This document shows positions 1 through 9,761 of a DNA stretch of 64,000 bases, in pieces (position 1 is the first letter of the stretch; the number at the start of each line of letters is the position of its first letter). The notes under the pieces were generated by a model, which saw nothing but the letters and a program-made list of their open reading frames with translations, had not been told where the DNA came from and did no database searches. The translations under genes and the position numbers were made by a program. This stretch comes from an uncultured Aquimarina sp. (GTDB taxonomy: Bacteria > Bacteroidota > Bacteroidia > Flavobacteriales > Flavobacteriaceae): the NCBI GenBank assembly GCA_947498775.1, contig CANMLL010000002.1, forward strand, positions 248,001 through 312,000, given 5' to 3'.

Positions 1-1046
1 TGCCAGATCATAATACCGTCATTACTTGAATTATTAGCCGAAATATGTCCAGAAAGATCTGCTACAGTTTGGTACGTATAGGTATAATAAGGCCCCCATG
101 GTTCATTGGGATAATGTGTTCCCGCTGCTAGAGAAAATCCATATTGATTTGCATAGTGTCTATAGGCATCATACATAATTTTCCTATTGCTTGCGGCACC
201 TGTATTATATCCTTGATACGCTATTAAATCAATTTTGTCTCCAACAGCCTCCATAACTGGTATCATATGCCCAGTAGTGGCAAATCCATATAAACTAATA
301 GCCTGATTGGGTGAAGTAGCATTATACAAGTTAGCATCAGATTCTCCTGTAACTGCATTTCTTTTACTGTAGGCATACGGAGATGCAGGATCATCATTAT
401 TTAAACCTCCAAGTGCTCCTACACCAGCTGGAGCACAAGCAAGCAAATATTGCCCCTTTGGCATAATAGCTCTTGAATTATTAAAGAAATCAATAAATCG
501 CTGCACATTAATCGGTTCTCCGATGGTTGCAAAACTTCCGTTGGGTTCAAAATCCCAGTCAATCCCCTCAAATCCCATATCATCAACCAGGTCCTTTATT
601 TGTTGATAATTGATATCATAGGCAGCATTTGATCCCCAGTAGGTTTCGCCTCCCACAGATAAAATTACTTTAATGCCCTTAGATTTTAAAGCAGCGACAG
701 ATTCTTTTAAAGTTGCTCCTCCATAAGGTGTCTGAATCCCTGTATTTACAATATCCAATGAGCCTTTTTGATATCGTAAATTGGGTTTGGCAAATGCTAA
801 AAATACATGTGTAACATGTTCTGGAATATCTCTTAGCTTTGACCCCTGACCTGTTGTAGTCCAGCTTTCTGACCATGACGGAAAATATCCCAAAACAATA
901 GGTTCGGTAAGGGATGATTTATTTAAACCTGAAGATTCTACGGTGTTTCCTGTTTCTAAGGTATTGTCTAAAAAGCTTTCATTGGTACAGGAGAATATGA
1001 ATGCTTGCAATACAATGACGACTGTAATTTTTTTAAGTAGTTCCAT
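1..1046 (-). CDS. GH18 glycosidase lipoprotein (chitinase-like), C-terminus outside window
   Basis: 348 codons are visible from the ATG at 1046; the gene runs off the window start. The protein opens with a hydrophobic segment ending in a lipobox (FSC, Cys20), so it is probably an envelope lipoprotein. The GH18 catalytic motif reads EGIDWDFE at residues 160-167, with D163, D165 and the proton donor E167; the upstream strand LSVGG is also present. GH18 enzymes cleave beta-1,4 bonds in chitin or in the chitobiose core of N-glycans. The opening GYFPSWSE resembles chitinases more than endoglycosidase F, but this is a weak distinction. It lies 124 nt downstream of susD on the same strand and so is probably the hydrolase of this glycan-uptake locus. 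Catalytic class is sure; substrate is inferred. Confidence 0.9.
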   Translation of the reverse strand, partial: MELLKKITVVIVLQAFIFSCTNESFLDNTLETGNTVESSGLNKSSLTEPIVLGYFPSWSESWTTTGQGSKLRDIPEHVTHVFLAFAKPNLRYQKGSLDIVNTGIQTPYGGATLKESVAALKSKGIKVILSVGGETYWGSNAAYDINYQQIKDLVDDMGFEGIDWDFEPNGSFATIGEPINVQRFIDFFNNSRAIMPKGQYLLACAPAGVGALGGLNNDDPASPYAYSKRNAVTGESDANLYNATSPNQAISLYGFATTGHMIPVMEAVGDKIDLIAYQGYNTGAASNRKIMYDAYRHYANQYGFSLAAGTHYPNEPWGPYYTYTYQTVADLSGHISANNSSNDGIMIW

Positions 1047-1170
1047 GATTTAAGTTATGTTTGTGTTAGGTAATCTTTTTATATATCTGAGGGGTTAATT
1101 GGTTAAAGAGAGAAATATAAGTTTTCACTTCTATTTCCCTCTTTAAGGATTTATAGCAATTCAAATCAAA

Positions 1171-2763
1171 TCAAAAGTTTCCTCCTGGTACATCCCACCA
1201 AAGTCTTGTACCCGCAGTATCCGGTCCTCCTAGTTTGGTTACAGCATCTGCCACTCCGCCAGGATTGGTTTGCAATTCACTATCCACAAAAGGAATTCTA
1301 CGAATCTGAAGATCGGTATCAACAATCCCACCGCTCTGATTACTTTGTACTGGGAATATTTTTGGATATCCAGTACGTCTGTATTCGCTCCAGGCTTCTT
1401 GTCCCTCAGGAAACATAGCGATCCATTTTTGGGTAATGATGCGTTCTAACTTTTCTTCATTAGAAGCTGCCTCGTCCCATGCAATAGTAATATCACTCAA
1501 TGCAGCAATATTATTTGCAGGGTTTACAGGATCCACATAATCCTTAGGTGTTAAGACTGTATTGGTTATATAATTGGTAGATCCTCCTGCGCTATATTGT
1601 TGAAAAGAGGTTGTGATTCCTTGCTCATAATTTGCTTGTGCAGTCCCTGCTCCCGACCATCCTCGTAAAGCAGCTTCTGCTTTTAAGAAATATACCTCTG
1701 CTGCAGTCATAAGTTGTACTCGAGGAGTTAAAACCTCATCGGCTAGCAGTGAAAAAGTTATGTAATCAGCTTTTTGTGCAAGTTCGTCACTATAACCGGG
1801 TAATAGAGGTAATCCATTTCTTATTCCTTTAAACTCATCTGCACTAACTTCTGAAGGTTCGAAGTAACTATCAATTCTAGGGTCTTCATATCCCACAAGA
1901 ATTGATTCCATAGAAGCATTCATACGTATATCTCCCCAAGAATTATTTATTGTTTTTACAGGATGATCCAGGGTTCCGTTAACAAAAAAGCTATCGGCAT
2001 TGGCTTCTATAACACCGTTGGGATGGTTCAAAGATTTCTCACCTTCCATTTTGGCTGTAGTAGGATCTACTTTAGAAATACGAATTGCTAAGCGCAAACG
2101 AAGGGAATTAGCATATTTTATCCAATTTTCATAATTACCACCATATGACAAATCAAATGCTGTAAACCTTGGGCTATCAATATTATCAGATAATATCTGA
2201 ATTGCTTCTTCGAGATCACTGAAAAATGCATTATAAGCCTCTTGTTGGGAATCATACTCACTTGTAGTAGCCGATTCTCCAAATTTGGTATATACTATGG
2301 GACCAAAAACATCAGAGACTCTATGCATTGCAGTAACCTTTAGTATTTGCGATACTGCAAAAAGCTCTGGAAACTCGTCTTTTGTTTCATTTTCTATTGT
2401 TCGTGCATTATTCATCACATTAGAATAAGGAACGCTCCAAATAAAATTGTTCCAACCGCTTACCAAATTATAAGTAGTATTGTTGGCTCCTGCCACAAAA
2501 GGTCTGGGGTTTGTCATATATCCCGAGAACACATCTGCATTCAAATTTTGCTGTAGTTGAAACGACCATGGCGGTGTATATTGATAAATATTTTCAAACA
2601 TGGGCTTATATAAAGACCCTACATTTTGAAAATCAACTTCTAATTGCTCTTGAGTTATATTTCTTGGATTTCCATCGATGTCATCCAATCCTTCAGAACA
2701 GGATGAGATCAATAGTGAAAAGACAACTATTCCCGTTAATAATATATTGTTAGTGTTTTTCAT
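1171..2763 (-). CDS. SusD/RagB-family outer-membrane glycan-binding lipoprotein
   Basis: 530 residues, the usual length for the family. The N-terminus has a signal segment and lipobox (LLISSC). The body resembles the SusD-like_2 branch: an N-terminal helical region rich in W, Y and N, followed by TPR-like helices, including a stretch around TAAEVYFLKAEAALRGW that is typical of SusD TPR units. SusD proteins sit on the cell surface and cap the SusC channel, binding oligosaccharide before import. It starts 10 nt after the susC stop and is followed by a GH18 gene, the standard order of a polysaccharide utilisation locus. The ligand, probably a GlcNAc-containing glycan, is inferred from the GH18 neighbour only. 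Confidence 0.92.
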   Translation of the reverse strand: MKNTNNILLTGIVVFSLLISSCSEGLDDIDGNPRNITQEQLEVDFQNVGSLYKPMFENIYQYTPPWSFQLQQNLNADVFSGYMTNPRPFVAGANNTTYNLVSGWNNFIWSVPYSNVMNNARTIENETKDEFPELFAVSQILKVTAMHRVSDVFGPIVYTKFGESATTSEYDSQQEAYNAFFSDLEEAIQILSDNIDSPRFTAFDLSYGGNYENWIKYANSLRLRLAIRISKVDPTTAKMEGEKSLNHPNGVIEANADSFFVNGTLDHPVKTINNSWGDIRMNASMESILVGYEDPRIDSYFEPSEVSADEFKGIRNGLPLLPGYSDELAQKADYITFSLLADEVLTPRVQLMTAAEVYFLKAEAALRGWSGAGTAQANYEQGITTSFQQYSAGGSTNYITNTVLTPKDYVDPVNPANNIAALSDITIAWDEAASNEEKLERIITQKWIAMFPEGQEAWSEYRRTGYPKIFPVQSNQSGGIVDTDLQIRRIPFVDSELQTNPGGVADAVTKLGGPDTAGTRLWWDVPGGNF

Positions 2764-2773
2764 TCTATTTTTT

Positions 2774-5773
2774 TTAAAAACTTAAATTAACATTCAATCC
2801 CCAGCTTCTGGTAGATGGAAGACCTAATATATCGACTCCTTGCAAAGCATTACCTGTACTCAATGCTATATTAGGGTCATGCGGCGCATCTTTGTAAAAA
2901 AAGAATAAATTATTACCTATTAAAGAGGCTTTAATATTCTGGAAAAAAGAGCTTTCAGCTAGTTTAAAGTTATAGCCAACTGCAAATTCTGCCAAACGAA
3001 CATTGGTTGCGCTATATACATACTCTCCTGTAAACCCGTTTCTCCCTCCTGCAAGTCCATAATATTCTTGTGCCGTAAGGGTAGAAACGTCACCCGCCAG
3101 ATTTACCACTTCGATAGCGGCATTGTTGGTTTCTCTTTGTGTATTATTACTTAACCCTTCAACAATTGCCTCGGTCATACTGATGGTTTCTCCGCCAAAT
3201 TTTCCGTCGATTAAGAAATCAATACTTATATTTTTATAGGTAATAGAATTGTTCCACCCTAATGTAAAATCAGGATTTGCATTCCCTATTTTCTCAAGTC
3301 CTGCAATGGTATTATCTGGATTTTCATCATTAATAACAATAGCTCCTCCTTCAACAACAGGTCGACCACTGGCATCTCGCTTTACAACTTGCGCATAGAT
3401 ATCACCATAAGAGCCACCTTCTACCAAATACGATGCAAACGTATTTACTCCCGGAGGTGAAATCACCTGGTTATCAATTTGCACATCGTCTGAAGGGTTA
3501 CTAATTTCTTTAACCTCATTATCATTGGTCGCAAAATTTATATTTGCAGTCCATTTCAGGTTTTTTGTTTCTACAGGTACAATAAATACTGACGCTTCAA
3601 AACCTTGGTTAATTATATCACCAGAATTAACTCCTACCGTTACTGATCCTGTACCTGTAGATACAGGAACTTGAAAGTATTGATCTACTGTACTTGTATT
3701 ATAATATCCCAGGTCAAATCCAAAACGATCATTAAAAAGTCGCCACTCTGTTCCTACTTCATATGATCTCTGCTGTTCAGGACGAACTTCTCCTAGGGGT
3801 CTAACCGGATCCAAAGGGTTCAAACCTCCTCCAAATAAAATTTGTCGTTCGGGGAATACCGTATTAGCCGGTACATCATTACCAACTTCGGCATAAGAAC
3901 CTCTTATTTTCCCGAATACTGTATCACCCATATCAAAAATTTCACTTAGGATACCTGTAATACCAACAGATGGGTAAAAGTAAGAGTTGTTATTCGAGGG
4001 TAATGAGGATGACCAATCATTACGGGCAGTAAGGTCTATAAATAATTTCTCATTAAAACCAACCGTAGTACTTGCGAATATTGAATTCACTCTTTTTTCT
4101 AATGAAGATTGTGAAAAAATCACACCCGGATTAGCATTAAAATTCTGAATAGAAAATACATTCGCAAATTGTAATCCTCCATTTGTACCAGAATCTGCAT
4201 TCAAAATTTCTACAGTGTTTCTTGTGGTACTGGCACCAAGATTGGCAGATACAGTAATACCATTGAATTCTTTATTAATTGTAGCAATTACATCACCGTA
4301 AATTTGTCGTATATCCTGTTCGTTAAAAATATACCTCCCATTTTCGGGTGCCAAAGTAGCTTCAGTAGTAGCATGAATCTCTTTATTGTATCCTAAAAAT
4401 GTTTGATCATAGGTCCCACGAGTTTGTAAAGAGATCCAATCGTTGATTCTAAATTTCAAATTCATAGAAGCCAATAATTTTCTGTTTGTGTCTTCATTGG
4501 CATTTCTATTTAATATCCAATACGGATTTTGCTCGATGTCTGAAGTAGCTCTAAACCAACGTTGGCTTTGAATATTTCTATCTGGATCTAGCTGTTCAAA
4601 ATTTTTATAATCTGAAAGCTGTTCTCCGGGAGCATCAAAATTATAGGCTCCTACCAGTGGATTAAAATATAGTCCCGAAACCGGACGATTGTCAATTGTC
4701 TGAGTTGTAGCAAAAACACTTGCATTTGCAGTGAGTACCCCATCAAAAAACTTAGCAGTCTCCCGAATATTAATAGTATGTTGTTTTAGATCATTGGTTG
4801 GTAATACTCCTGATGCAAACGTATTAGAATACGAAAAATACGTTTGCGCATTCTCTGTACCTCCCGAAGCAGAGACAGAAGTTATAGAAGTAACTCCGGT
4901 ATTAAAAAAGTCTTCCATATTATTTTCGGCATTATCATTTAGCTCAATATAATATGCAGCATTATCAACCAGCACGTTCGAAGAAAAATCTACTTTAAAA
5001 CTTCCTGCTCGTCCCTTCTTGGTAGTAATCAATATCACCCCATTTAGACCTGCACTACCATATAATGCCGATGCAGATGCCCCTTTTAAAACGGTTAACG
5101 ATTCGATATCATCAGGATTAATAAGTGCTAAGACATCTCCCCCATCTTTGTTACCTCCATTAAGATCTCCAAAAGTATCAATAGGTTGCCCACCGGTTGG
5201 ATTAGATAAAGGTACCCCGTCTACTACATATAAAGGTTGATTATTTCCCAACGAAGAGTTACCACGTAAAGTTACTTTTACAGAGCCTCCAACCCCTGAA
5301 GAGCTCCGGTTTATAACCACTCCTGAAACCTTACCAGATAAACTGTTAACAGGATTGGTTTGTTTTACTCTACTTAGCTCATCGGCATTGATATCCTGTG
5401 CAGCGTAGGTAAGCGATTTCCTGCTTTTCTGTATTCCCAAAGCAGTAACCACTACATCATCAAGCTGTTCCAAACTCTCCTCCATTGAAACATCTATTAC
5501 ATTTGATGCTCCAATAGTTACAGAAATCGATGTAAGACCCACATAACTAAACTCTAAAACATCTCCCAAAGATGCTGCTATTGTGTAATTACCATCAAAA
5601 TCTGTTTGCACTCCCGTTGTCGTTCCTTTTACAATTACATTAACTCCTGGAAGTGGTACTGCATTTGCACCCTTAGAAGTTACTGTTCCCGAAATTGTTT
5701 TTTCTTGCGCTTGTACTTGCTGAATAATCAACAAGGATAAAAAAGCAGAAAAAATCAAAATAGTTTTTTTCAT
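2774..5773 (-). CDS. SusC/RagA-family TonB-linked outer-membrane transporter
   Basis: 999 residues when started at MKKTILIF, which gives a clean signal peptide ending at VQAQ. A longer reading from 5893 adds 40 residues with a second hydrophobic run and is less likely. Domains in order: carboxypeptidase-regulatory-like domain (about 22-105; the GTVTSKG and GTTTGVQTDFDGNYTI motifs), plug with the SusC signature VVTALGI followed by LRGNSSLGNNQPLYVVDGVP (about 110-250), then a beta-barrel ending in a C-terminal Phe (WGLNVNLSF). SusC imports oligosaccharides using TonB energy together with SusD. First gene of the susC-susD-GH18 transcription unit; it diverges from the LytS-type kinase gene at 6015, which may regulate it. 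Confidence 0.94.
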   Translation of the reverse strand: MKKTILIFSAFLSLLIIQQVQAQEKTISGTVTSKGANAVPLPGVNVIVKGTTTGVQTDFDGNYTIAASLGDVLEFSYVGLTSISVTIGASNVIDVSMEESLEQLDDVVVTALGIQKSRKSLTYAAQDINADELSRVKQTNPVNSLSGKVSGVVINRSSSGVGGSVKVTLRGNSSLGNNQPLYVVDGVPLSNPTGGQPIDTFGDLNGGNKDGGDVLALINPDDIESLTVLKGASASALYGSAGLNGVILITTKKGRAGSFKVDFSSNVLVDNAAYYIELNDNAENNMEDFFNTGVTSITSVSASGGTENAQTYFSYSNTFASGVLPTNDLKQHTINIRETAKFFDGVLTANASVFATTQTIDNRPVSGLYFNPLVGAYNFDAPGEQLSDYKNFEQLDPDRNIQSQRWFRATSDIEQNPYWILNRNANEDTNRKLLASMNLKFRINDWISLQTRGTYDQTFLGYNKEIHATTEATLAPENGRYIFNEQDIRQIYGDVIATINKEFNGITVSANLGASTTRNTVEILNADSGTNGGLQFANVFSIQNFNANPGVIFSQSSLEKRVNSIFASTTVGFNEKLFIDLTARNDWSSSLPSNNNSYFYPSVGITGILSEIFDMGDTVFGKIRGSYAEVGNDVPANTVFPERQILFGGGLNPLDPVRPLGEVRPEQQRSYEVGTEWRLFNDRFGFDLGYYNTSTVDQYFQVPVSTGTGSVTVGVNSGDIINQGFEASVFIVPVETKNLKWTANINFATNDNEVKEISNPSDDVQIDNQVISPPGVNTFASYLVEGGSYGDIYAQVVKRDASGRPVVEGGAIVINDENPDNTIAGLEKIGNANPDFTLGWNNSITYKNISIDFLIDGKFGGETISMTEAIVEGLSNNTQRETNNAAIEVVNLAGDVSTLTAQEYYGLAGGRNGFTGEYVYSATNVRLAEFAVGYNFKLAESSFFQNIKASLIGNNLFFFYKDAPHDPNIALSTGNALQGVDILGLPSTRSWGLNVNLSF

Positions 5774-6014
5774 GAAATTTAAGATTGAATTTGTTCGTTT
5801 ATTCTTTCTAAAGGTATATCTGAATAAATTTAAAAAGGAAATTAAATATCCAAACAGCACAAAAAAAACAATAAACAGCACTTTTTTGGACACCAGTGTT
5901 TCTAAGATTTATTCATTTTAAAATAATCCTTCAACTATTTTGTTTTTAAGCAAAAAAACACATAATTTTTTCACGTTTTTTAACAGTTTTTCATAAAATA
6001 ACTAAAAAAACCAA

Positions 6015-7064
6015 ATGCTTAGTTCGATCTCTAAAACGTATAACAATCAAATCGCTTTGAAATATCATTTCCTATTCTGGTTGTTTTATTTCAACATAAA
6101 CTTTATACGCTGGGGAAGCTATTTTGGGGATTATACGTATTCATTGAAATCAAATTTGGTAGAATTTCCAATCCATATTATACTTACCTATTTTAATATT
6201 TTTTATTTAATTCCAAAATTTGTACTTAAAAGAAGGTTTTTACTTTATTTTATTTATCTAATCCTGGCTTTAGCTACTGTTTATATAGTAAGAACCGGGC
6301 TTAATTACTATTTAGTCACCGAAAATATATGGCCAGAGGCTATCAATAGTCAAAAAGCCTTTAGTTTTAATCATATATTGGCAGTAACAATAGGTGAGCT
6401 TTATGTGGTAGCTTTGGTAACTGCAATAAAACTTACCGCAGACTGGATTACAGAACGTAGAAAAAATGAATCCTTGAGAGAGCTTCAGTTACAAACAGAA
6501 TTGAAATATCTAAAATCTCAAATTCAGCCGCATTTCTTTTTTAATACCTTAAACAATCTATATGCTTTAATCATCGAAAAATCTGAAAAAGCTTCTGATG
6601 TGGTTCTAAAACTATCAGAAATTATGCAATACGTACTTTATGATGTTCAAGAACCTAAAATAGGATTACTCAATGAGATTAACTATATCCACAGTTATCT
6701 TGAATTGGAAGAACTACGTCATGGAAACAAAATCACTTCAAAAATTGAAATTAAAGGAGATATTGATGAAATAACTATCCCTCCTTTATTGCTTTTGCCT
6801 TTTATAGAAAATTGCTTTAAACATGGTTTCAAAAACAATGATGATATTACTTTGAACATATCTTTTGAAAATTCAAAGGATGAACAACTTATCTTTAAAG
6901 CAAAAAACAATTTTAATCTTCATAATAAGATCATAAAAAAACAAGGCATCGGAATCGAAAATATCAGGCGTAGGCTAGAACTATTATATAAGAGTAAGTA
7001 TTCACTAGAAACCAAAATCATAGATGATACCTATAGTGTATTGTTAAAAATCCCTATTTTATGA
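6015..7064 (+). CDS. LytS/YehU-type sensor histidine kinase
   Basis: 349 residues. Four hydrophobic segments lie at roughly 16-35, 50-70, 74-93 and 118-140, followed by a short linker helix and a His_kinase-type domain. The phosphorylated histidine is H173 in the motif QIQPHFFFNTLNNL; the ATP-binding N-box is LPFIENCFKHG (N266) and a glycine box GIGIENIRRRLELLY follows. No extracytoplasmic sensor domain is visible, so the membrane segments themselves probably sense. Its last four bases overlap the start of the response regulator gene, so the pair is translationally coupled. It diverges from susC and leads the symporter/peptidase operon; either could be its target. Confidence 0.95.
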   Translation: MLSSISKTYNNQIALKYHFLFWLFYFNINFIRWGSYFGDYTYSLKSNLVEFPIHIILTYFNIFYLIPKFVLKRRFLLYFIYLILALATVYIVRTGLNYYLVTENIWPEAINSQKAFSFNHILAVTIGELYVVALVTAIKLTADWITERRKNESLRELQLQTELKYLKSQIQPHFFFNTLNNLYALIIEKSEKASDVVLKLSEIMQYVLYDVQEPKIGLLNEINYIHSYLELEELRHGNKITSKIEIKGDIDEITIPPLLLLPFIENCFKHGFKNNDDITLNISFENSKDEQLIFKAKNNFNLHNKIIKKQGIGIENIRRRLELLYKSKYSLETKIIDDTYSVLLKIPIL

Positions 7065-7789
7065 CCATCAGATGTATAATCATAGACGATGAGCCTCTAG
7101 CTATAAAGGTTATAGAGTCGCACTTGGCAGAGTTCAAGAATATAGAACTGGTCAATTCTTTTGATAACCCCCTGGATGCTATTCAAATTTTAGAAAGTGG
7201 TACTATTGATGTTGTTTTTTTGGACATTAACATGCCAGGAATGAGCGGGCTGGACTTTATTAAAAACAGCAGGCATGATTATCAAATTATTATTACAACC
7301 GCCTATAGAGAATATGCTGTTGAAAGTTTTGAATTGGATGTACTTGATTATTTGGTGAAACCAATACCTTTTAATCGCTTCTTAAAAACCATTAACAAAC
7401 TGAATCAGACATTAAATCAAATCCAATCTAAAAATCTTGATTATTTAGGAAATAAAGACCCTTTTATCTTCTTAAAAGTGGATAAAAAATTAGTAAAAAT
7501 CCTTTTGAAGGATATTTTGTTTATAGAAAGCCTCAAAGATTACATCAAAGTTATTACATCACAAGGTAATTATCTTGTTCATAAATCTCTAACAGGCATT
7601 ACGGAAGAGTTACCAAAATCCAATTTTATTCGTGTTCATAGATCTTATACTATCGCTATAGATAAAATAAAGTCTGTAGAAGGAAACCTGATAGAGATAG
7701 GAACAAAAAAAATACCCATCGGGCGCAACTATGTAAAACACGTAAAAGAAACCATTTTTAATACTAACAATAAAGATATACACATCTAA
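7061..7789 (+). CDS. LytTR-family response regulator
   Basis: 242 residues. An N-terminal receiver domain (1-120) has the acidic pair D9-D10, phosphoacceptor D55 in VVFLDINMPG and the switch lysine in LVKPIPF. The C-terminal half (about 140-237) is a LytTR DNA-binding domain, recognised by FLKVDKKLVKI, YIKVITSQGNYLVHKSL and FIRVHRSYTIA. It is the cognate regulator of the upstream LytS-type kinase through the ATGA overlap. Thirteen nucleotides separate it from the symporter gene, so this two-component system is co-transcribed with what it probably controls. Target sites are not identified here. Confidence 0.95.
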   Translation: MTIRCIIIDDEPLAIKVIESHLAEFKNIELVNSFDNPLDAIQILESGTIDVVFLDINMPGMSGLDFIKNSRHDYQIIITTAYREYAVESFELDVLDYLVKPIPFNRFLKTINKLNQTLNQIQSKNLDYLGNKDPFIFLKVDKKLVKILLKDILFIESLKDYIKVITSQGNYLVHKSLTGITEELPKSNFIRVHRSYTIAIDKIKSVEGNLIEIGTKKIPIGRNYVKHVKETIFNTNNKDIHI

Positions 7790-7802
7790 AAAAATCATTT
7801 AC

Positions 7803-9743
7803 ATGATCACACTATCCACTTTAGATCTTATTCTAATATTTTCTTTTTTTACCCTTACCCTAATCATCGGAATTGTAGTTTCTAAAAAATCTGGAAAAAA
7901 CACCAGTGAGTTCTTTCTTTCAGGACGTAATATGCCCTGGTGGCTCTTGGGATTATCTATGGTTGCGACTACTTTCTCTACCGATACTCCTAATCTGGTG
8001 ACAGATATTGTAAGAAAAGGCGGTGTATCTGGTAACTGGGCATGGTGGGCATTTTTGATTACAGGACTTTTAACCGTATTTGTATACGCTAAACTATGGA
8101 GAAAATCCAACGTTAATACTGACATAGAATTTTATGATCTTAGATATGGCGGAAGGCCCGCGCACTTTCTAAGAGGTTTTCGAGCCTTATATCTAGGTGT
8201 TATTTTTAATGTACTGGCAATGTCCGGAGTTACTCTTGCCGCTATAAAAATAAGCCAGGTAATGCTTGGTCTTGATCCTTTATATACCGTAGGAATTGCC
8301 GCACTAATAACAGTTACTTTTAGTGCTATTGGTGGTTTTAGAGGTGTTGTTTACACAGACTTTGTATTATTCTTTACGGCTCTGGTTGGAGCCATAGGAG
8401 CAGCATATTACTGCATTAACCTTCCCGAAGTAAATGGTATTACCAATTTAATTGCTCACCCACAAGTAATTGATAAGATATCGCTCTTACCTGATTTCGA
8501 TAATACCGAGTTGTTAATTACATTATTGATTATTCCCCTTGCTGTACAATGGTGGAGTTCCTGGTATCCTGGTGGAGAACCTGGTGGTGGTGGATACATT
8601 GCACAACGAATGCTTGCTGCAAAAGATGAGAATCATGCTATCGGAGCCACTTTTTTCTTCAATATTATGCATTATGCCATACGTCCCTGGCCCTGGATCT
8701 TGGTTGCTTTGGCTTCTTTGGTTCTGTATCCTAAAGATGACAGTAACACTATGGAAGCGGCAAAACACAATTATATCGAGATGCAAAAACTGGAAGAAAC
8801 CAGAGCTCTTACTAATGAAGAAAAAGAGCGAATGGATACCTATTATTTTGCTTCAGAAGGATTAACTGCTATACGAGAAGCTTTTCCTGAAGATAAAGTA
8901 CAAAAAGATAAAATAGGTCATGATCTCGCTTACTCGGCTATGCTTACCAGATTGCCATCGGGTTTATTGGGATTGGTATTGGCTTCGTTAATCGCTGCAT
9001 TTATGTCTACTATCTCTACACACCTTAACTGGGGATCTTCTTATATCGTTAATGATTTTTATACGCAGCAGGTCAATAAAAATGCTTCAGAAAAAGAATT
9101 AGTGATGGTGGGAAGAGTCTCTACTGCCGCTTTAATGATTATAAGTACAATTTTAGCTCTTAAGCTAACCAATGCCAAACAAATTTTTGACTATATCATT
9201 ATGTTTGGTGCCGGTACAGGATTAATATTTATTCTGCGATGGTTTTGGTGGCGTATCAATGCCTGGAGTGAAATCTCTGGAATGTTTGCATCTGGTATTG
9301 TTTCGGTTATTTTTAGTCTAGAATCGGTTAATCTCGCCTTGTTTGAAGAGGGCATACTACCGGGATGGTCCAAATATCTTCTTGTAGTAGGTATCACAAC
9401 AATTATCTGGCTGGCAGTTACTTTTTTAACTAAACCAGAGGATACTAAAGTATTATTCAATTTTTATAAAAAAACACAACCTGGCGGACCCGGTTGGAAA
9501 ACAACTATAAAAACAGCTGAAGAGAAAGGAATAAACATAGTAACTGATTTCAGTACATGGAGCGTCCCCTCAGGTATTCTGGCAATGTTGGTGGGTTGTG
9601 TACTGATCTATGGGGTGCTTTTTGCAACAGGGTATTGGATTTATGGCAGATATACTCTTGCAATTATTTTAACAATAGTTGTCATTGCAGCCGCCTATAT
9701 TTTAAGTAAGTTGTGGAAGAAAATTAAAACCACTATTTTGTAG
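7803..9743 (+). CDS. Sodium:solute symporter (SSS family)
   Basis: 646 residues with about 13 to 15 hydrophobic helices. The start of the SSS fold is clear: a first helix, then SEFFLSGRNMPWWLLGLSMVATTFS, the family signature region in TM1-TM2. A cytoplasmic charged insert lies around residues 310-370, followed by the conserved segment LGLVLASLIAAFMSTISTHLNWGSSYI. SSS proteins co-import sugars, amino acids, carboxylates or vitamins with sodium across the inner membrane. The overall look is closest to the vSGLT/putative sugar branch, but the substrate cannot be read from sequence. It sits between a two-component system and a metallopeptidase with 13- and 18-nt spacers, so peptide-derived or amino-acid-like substrates are as plausible as sugar. 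Confidence 0.92.
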   Translation: MITLSTLDLILIFSFFTLTLIIGIVVSKKSGKNTSEFFLSGRNMPWWLLGLSMVATTFSTDTPNLVTDIVRKGGVSGNWAWWAFLITGLLTVFVYAKLWRKSNVNTDIEFYDLRYGGRPAHFLRGFRALYLGVIFNVLAMSGVTLAAIKISQVMLGLDPLYTVGIAALITVTFSAIGGFRGVVYTDFVLFFTALVGAIGAAYYCINLPEVNGITNLIAHPQVIDKISLLPDFDNTELLITLLIIPLAVQWWSSWYPGGEPGGGGYIAQRMLAAKDENHAIGATFFFNIMHYAIRPWPWILVALASLVLYPKDDSNTMEAAKHNYIEMQKLEETRALTNEEKERMDTYYFASEGLTAIREAFPEDKVQKDKIGHDLAYSAMLTRLPSGLLGLVLASLIAAFMSTISTHLNWGSSYIVNDFYTQQVNKNASEKELVMVGRVSTAALMIISTILALKLTNAKQIFDYIIMFGAGTGLIFILRWFWWRINAWSEISGMFASGIVSVIFSLESVNLALFEEGILPGWSKYLLVVGITTIIWLAVTFLTKPEDTKVLFNFYKKTQPGGPGWKTTIKTAEEKGINIVTDFSTWSVPSGILAMLVGCVLIYGVLFATGYWIYGRYTLAIILTIVVIAAAYILSKLWKKIKTTIL

Positions 9744-9761
9744 ATTTTAAGCTTACAATTA

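Noticed and set aside
1206..2753. Plus-strand ORFs of 69-80 codons inside the susD gene
   Set aside because: They are antisense to a clear SusD gene and have unnatural composition.
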